Below the pieces are notes generated by a model. The model was not told the DNA's origin, searched no databases, and saw nothing but the letters and a program-made list of their open reading frames with translations. From assembly GCF_002119765.1 (NCBI RefSeq), contig NZ_CP021112.1, positions 5,140,501 to 5,204,500 of the forward strand: a DNA stretch of 64,000 nt, in the 5' to 3' direction. A program made the translations under genes and the position numbers. Shown in pieces: positions 61,638 through 64,000 of the stretch (positions within the stretch are counted from its first letter, which is position 1; the number at the start of each line of letters is the position of its first letter). The stretch is from Pseudorhodoplanes sinuspersici (GTDB lineage Bacteria; Pseudomonadota; Alphaproteobacteria; Rhizobiales; Xanthobacteraceae).

Positions 61638-62295
61638 GCTCTCCCCGACAAACCGCTTACCAGGGCCATGGAGTTATCCCCATGGCCCTGAAGCTATTGG
61701 GAGAATCGGTGCGCTTTCCGCTTTGCAAATCGCTTTTTCGGCGGTTTTATCGCACCGCTCTCTGGGGCCCTGCTGGATATCCCAATCAGCGTCTCGCCAC
61801 CGCTTCCGCCCGAAAAAAGCCTATTTTCTGCCAGGCGACGGCCTGATGACACCATCTACAAGGATGGCCGGAATTTCGCTCTTGGCGAATCCGAAATCCG
61901 CTCCCAAACTCCCTCATCAGCGCACGAGTATTCCCCACAATTCACACAAGGGGACACAAGCTTTAGCGTTTGATTCAGACTTGGCCACTAAAGCTTGACG
62001 GGCTAGCCGAGTCTGCATAGTTTTAAAGTCTAGTCCGGTGCGGGTGTGTCTGAAGTCTCCGCCGGCTCCTCCGACAGCATGCGAGGCAGTCTCACCCGCC
62101 TAGAACTAACCCTTGGCGGGGGTGTGCTTCGCGTCGCCGCAAGAGGTCAATCGGTGCCGGCCAACGGTACCGGACGTTAGAGTGAACGGGCGTCGAACAG
62201 AAATATGGGCTGAGGGTACGGGCTGGGGGACAGCGTCTGTATCTCGACTCGCCGGTGCAACGTCACCGGCATTGGAAGACAACGGGGCAAGACGA
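61638..62295 (+). other. Long structured leader upstream of nrdJ
   Basis: 658 bases without a credible gene. Structures seen: a perfect 11-base hairpin (61661-61671/61680-61690) after the SDR gene; a perfect 10-base hairpin CAAGCTTTAG / CTAAAGCTTG (61957-61966/61988-61997); a 9-base helix (one G-U) joining 62033-62041 to 62167-62175; and inner helices CGGGTG/CACCCG (62041-62046/62093-62098) and TGTC/GACA (62047-62050/62073-62076). The 61957-62175 part looks like a compact multi-branched RNA. It lacks an obvious B12 box, so a standard cobalamin riboswitch is not supported. Confidence 0.5.
62033..62175 (+). ncRNA. Candidate structured RNA leader of nrdJ
   Basis: A 143-base segment closed by GTCCGGTGC / GTACCGGAC, enclosing a GGGTG...CACCC arm and GGCG...CGCC (62115-62118/62135-62138). 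It ends 120 bases before the nrdJ ATG. Pairings are read by eye; covariation has not been tested. Confidence 0.4.
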
Positions 62296-64000
62296 ATGCG
62301 AATTGAGCGGCGCTACACCAAAGAAGGCCAATCTCCCTACGCGGAGATCGGCTTCCGGCTGACCACGAGCGAGATCAAGAATCCGGATGGCTCGGTGGTG
62401 TTCCGGCTCGACAATGTCGAGGTGCCGGACTTCTGGTCACAGGTGGCGTCGGACGTTCTCGCCCAGAAATATTTCCGCAAAGCCGGGGTTCCGTCGCGGT
62501 TAAAGCGCGTCGAGGAAAATTCTGTCCCTTCTTTTCTGTGGCGCTCGGTGCCGGATGAATCCGCGCTGTCCATGCTCGTAGAAGCCGAGAAGTACGTCGG
62601 CGAGCACTCCGCGAAACAGGTATTCGACCGGCTTGCCGGCACCTGGACTTACTGGGGCTGGAAGGGCGGCTATTTCGACAACGAGGACGATGCCCGCGCC
62701 TATTACGACGAGCTGCGCTACATGCTGGCGATGCAGATGTGCGCGCCGAACTCGCCGCAATGGTTCAACACCGGCCTGCACTGGGCCTATGGCATCGATG
62801 GTCCTTCGCAGGGCCACTATTATGTCGACTACGAAACCGGTCAGCTCACCAAGTCGGATTCGGCCTACGAGCATCCGCAGCCGCATGCCTGCTTCATCCA
62901 GTCGATCTCCGACGACCTGGTGAATGAAGGCGGCATCATGGATCTGTGGGTGCGCGAGGCGCGCCTGTTCAAATACGGCTCCGGCACCGGTTCGAACTTC
63001 TCGCGTCTGCGCGGCGAAGGCGAAAAGTTGTCGGGCGGCGGCAAATCGTCCGGCCTGATGTCGTTCCTGAAGATCGGCGACCGCGCCGCGGGCGCGATCA
63101 AGTCGGGCGGCACCACGCGCCGGGCGGCGAAGATGGTGGTGGTCGATGCCGACCATCCGGATATCGAGCAATATATCGACTGGAAGGTGAAGGAGGAGCA
63201 GAAGGTCGCCGCTCTCGTCACCGGCTCCAAGATCAACCAGAAGCATCTGCGCGCGGTGCTGAAGGCCTGTGTGAATTGCGAAGGCTCGGGCGATGACTGC
63301 TTCTCGGCCGACAAGAACCCGGCGCTGAAGCGCGAGATCAAGCTGGCGCGCAAATCCTTCGTGCCGGACGCCATGATCAAGCGCGTGATCCAGTTCGCGC
63401 GTCAGGGCTATACCGATATCGAATTCCCGGTCTACGACACCGACTGGGATTCAGAAGCCTATCTCACCGTCTCGGGCCAGAACTCCAACAATTCCGTGCG
63501 CGTCACTGACGACTTCCTGAAAGCGGTCGAGACCGACAGCGGCTGGAATCTCAACTGGCGCAACAAGAAGGGCGTGGCGAAAACGCTGAAGGCGCGCGAG
63601 CTGTGGGACAAGATCGGCTATGCCGCCTGGGCCTGCGCCGATCCCGGCCTGCAATTCCACACCACGGTCAACGACTGGCACACCTGCCCGGCTTCGGGCG
63701 AGATCCGTGCGTCGAACCCGTGCTCGGAATACATGTTCCTCGACGACACGGCGTGTAACCTTGCCTCGCTGAACCTTCTCACCTTCCGCGACAAGGTCAC
63801 CAAGGAGTTCGACGTCGCCTCGTATGAACATGCGGTGCGGCTATGGACCATCGCCCTCGAAATCTCGGTGATGATGGCGCAATTCCCGTCCAAGGAAATC
63901 GCCCAGCTCTCCTATGAATACCGGACGCTCGGCCTTGGCTACGCCAATATCGGCGGCCTGCTCATGTCGTCCGGCATTCCCTATGACTCCGATGCCGGCC
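62296..64000 (+). CDS. nrdJ: Adenosylcobalamin-dependent ribonucleotide reductase (class II), 3' end outside the window
   Basis: Enzyme that makes deoxynucleotides without needing oxygen or an iron cofactor. 568 codons are visible and the frame is open to the window edge. Features: MRIERRYTKEGQSPYAEIGF, AMQMCAPNSPQWFNTGLHWA, HACFIQSISDDLVNEGGIMD (active-site Cys region), YGSGTGSNFSRLRGEGEKLS, SGGTTRRAAKMVVVDADHPD, and NPCSEYMFLDDTACNLASLN. This is the long NrdJ form typical of rhizobia, with a Cys pair in VNCEGSGDDC. GGGG lies upstream of ATG 62296. A long leader with structure precedes it. Confidence 0.96.
   Translation, partial: MRIERRYTKEGQSPYAEIGFRLTTSEIKNPDGSVVFRLDNVEVPDFWSQVASDVLAQKYFRKAGVPSRLKRVEENSVPSFLWRSVPDESALSMLVEAEKYVGEHSAKQVFDRLAGTWTYWGWKGGYFDNEDDARAYYDELRYMLAMQMCAPNSPQWFNTGLHWAYGIDGPSQGHYYVDYETGQLTKSDSAYEHPQPHACFIQSISDDLVNEGGIMDLWVREARLFKYGSGTGSNFSRLRGEGEKLSGGGKSSGLMSFLKIGDRAAGAIKSGGTTRRAAKMVVVDADHPDIEQYIDWKVKEEQKVAALVTGSKINQKHLRAVLKACVNCEGSGDDCFSADKNPALKREIKLARKSFVPDAMIKRVIQFARQGYTDIEFPVYDTDWDSEAYLTVSGQNSNNSVRVTDDFLKAVETDSGWNLNWRNKKGVAKTLKARELWDKIGYAAWACADPGLQFHTTVNDWHTCPASGEIRASNPCSEYMFLDDTACNLASLNLLTFRDKVTKEFDVASYEHAVRLWTIALEISVMMAQFPSKEIAQLSYEYRTLGLGYANIGGLLMSSGIPYDSDAG

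Noticed and set aside
61957-62295. Cobalamin riboswitch upstream of nrdJ
   Set aside because: Expected from function, but no clear B12 box or CCGCAAC motif; GGCCACT at 61983-61989 alone is not enough. Kept only as an unassigned structured leader.
61638-62295. Split tmRNA or SRP RNA in the nrdJ leader
   Set aside because: No tag-peptide reading frame with AND-type codons, no GGAAGC SRP loop and no CCA-ending acceptor piece seen.

Overview
The window reads as one contiguous chromosomal piece from a GC-rich alphaproteobacterium of the order Hyphomicrobiales (Rhizobiales). A Xanthobacteraceae/Nitrobacteraceae-type organism is my inference. Supporting signs are the split-S1 RNase E, NDUFA12, DUF2155 and aat genes, the intracellular PHB depolymerase, Bug-type solute receptors, the B12-dependent ribonucleotide reductase, and palindromic intergenic repeats of the rhizobial RIME type. 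I see no tRNA, rRNA, CRISPR array, transposase or phage gene.

Region 1 (1-9205): a truncated N-acetylmuramoyl-L-alanine amidase, then about 8 kb of small accessory genes. These are two DUF1801 proteins, an alpha/beta hydrolase, an NTF2-like protein, an ArsR-AHSA1 operon, a PilZ protein, a Gly/Tyr-rich secreted protein, small basic or membrane proteins, and DUF3597. A long leader to rne follows. Region 2 (9206-17472): rne with a strong terminator, a fused aldolase/dehydrogenase, a CmcJ-like protein, and a tannase-family esterase whose first 43 codons lie in a palindromic repeat. Region 3 (17503-24506): a chemosensory cluster of one membrane receptor, CheW, a globin-coupled soluble receptor and a double-PAS soluble receptor. 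CheA is not in the window. Region 4 (24774-33275): PHB depolymerase, GST, metallothionein, a cupin plus Bug receptor pair, an HtrA-like protease, and an operon of aminotransferase, DUF1275, LssY-C and DedA genes.

Region 5 (33460-54319): the conserved alphaproteobacterial block M48 protease, DsbA-like, aroQ, accB, accC, aat, DUF2155, NDUFA12. It is interrupted twice. Between accC and aat lie DUF2182/DUF1326, a TetR-controlled Rieske oxygenase with an ABC receptor, nfeD-slipin and a response regulator. Between DUF2155 and NDUFA12 lie a Bug receptor, two MFS transporters, and a divergent flavin monooxygenase/MarR-like pair. Region 6 (54417-64000): MscS channel, CDF transporter, pobA/pobR for 4-hydroxybenzoate, an FMN reductase/HxlR pair, a MarR/SDR pair with a twin-dyad operator, and nrdJ running off the end behind a long leader with strong secondary-structure potential.

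The most unusual signals are non-coding. A roughly 165-bp double-hairpin element occurs twice in opposite orientations, each copy immediately 5' of a gene. A second palindromic element supplies the start codon and signal-peptide n-region of the tannase-family gene. RIME-like fragments sit at gene 3' ends and contain stop codons. The nrdJ leader can form a 9-bp closing helix but lacks recognisable cobalamin-riboswitch signatures.
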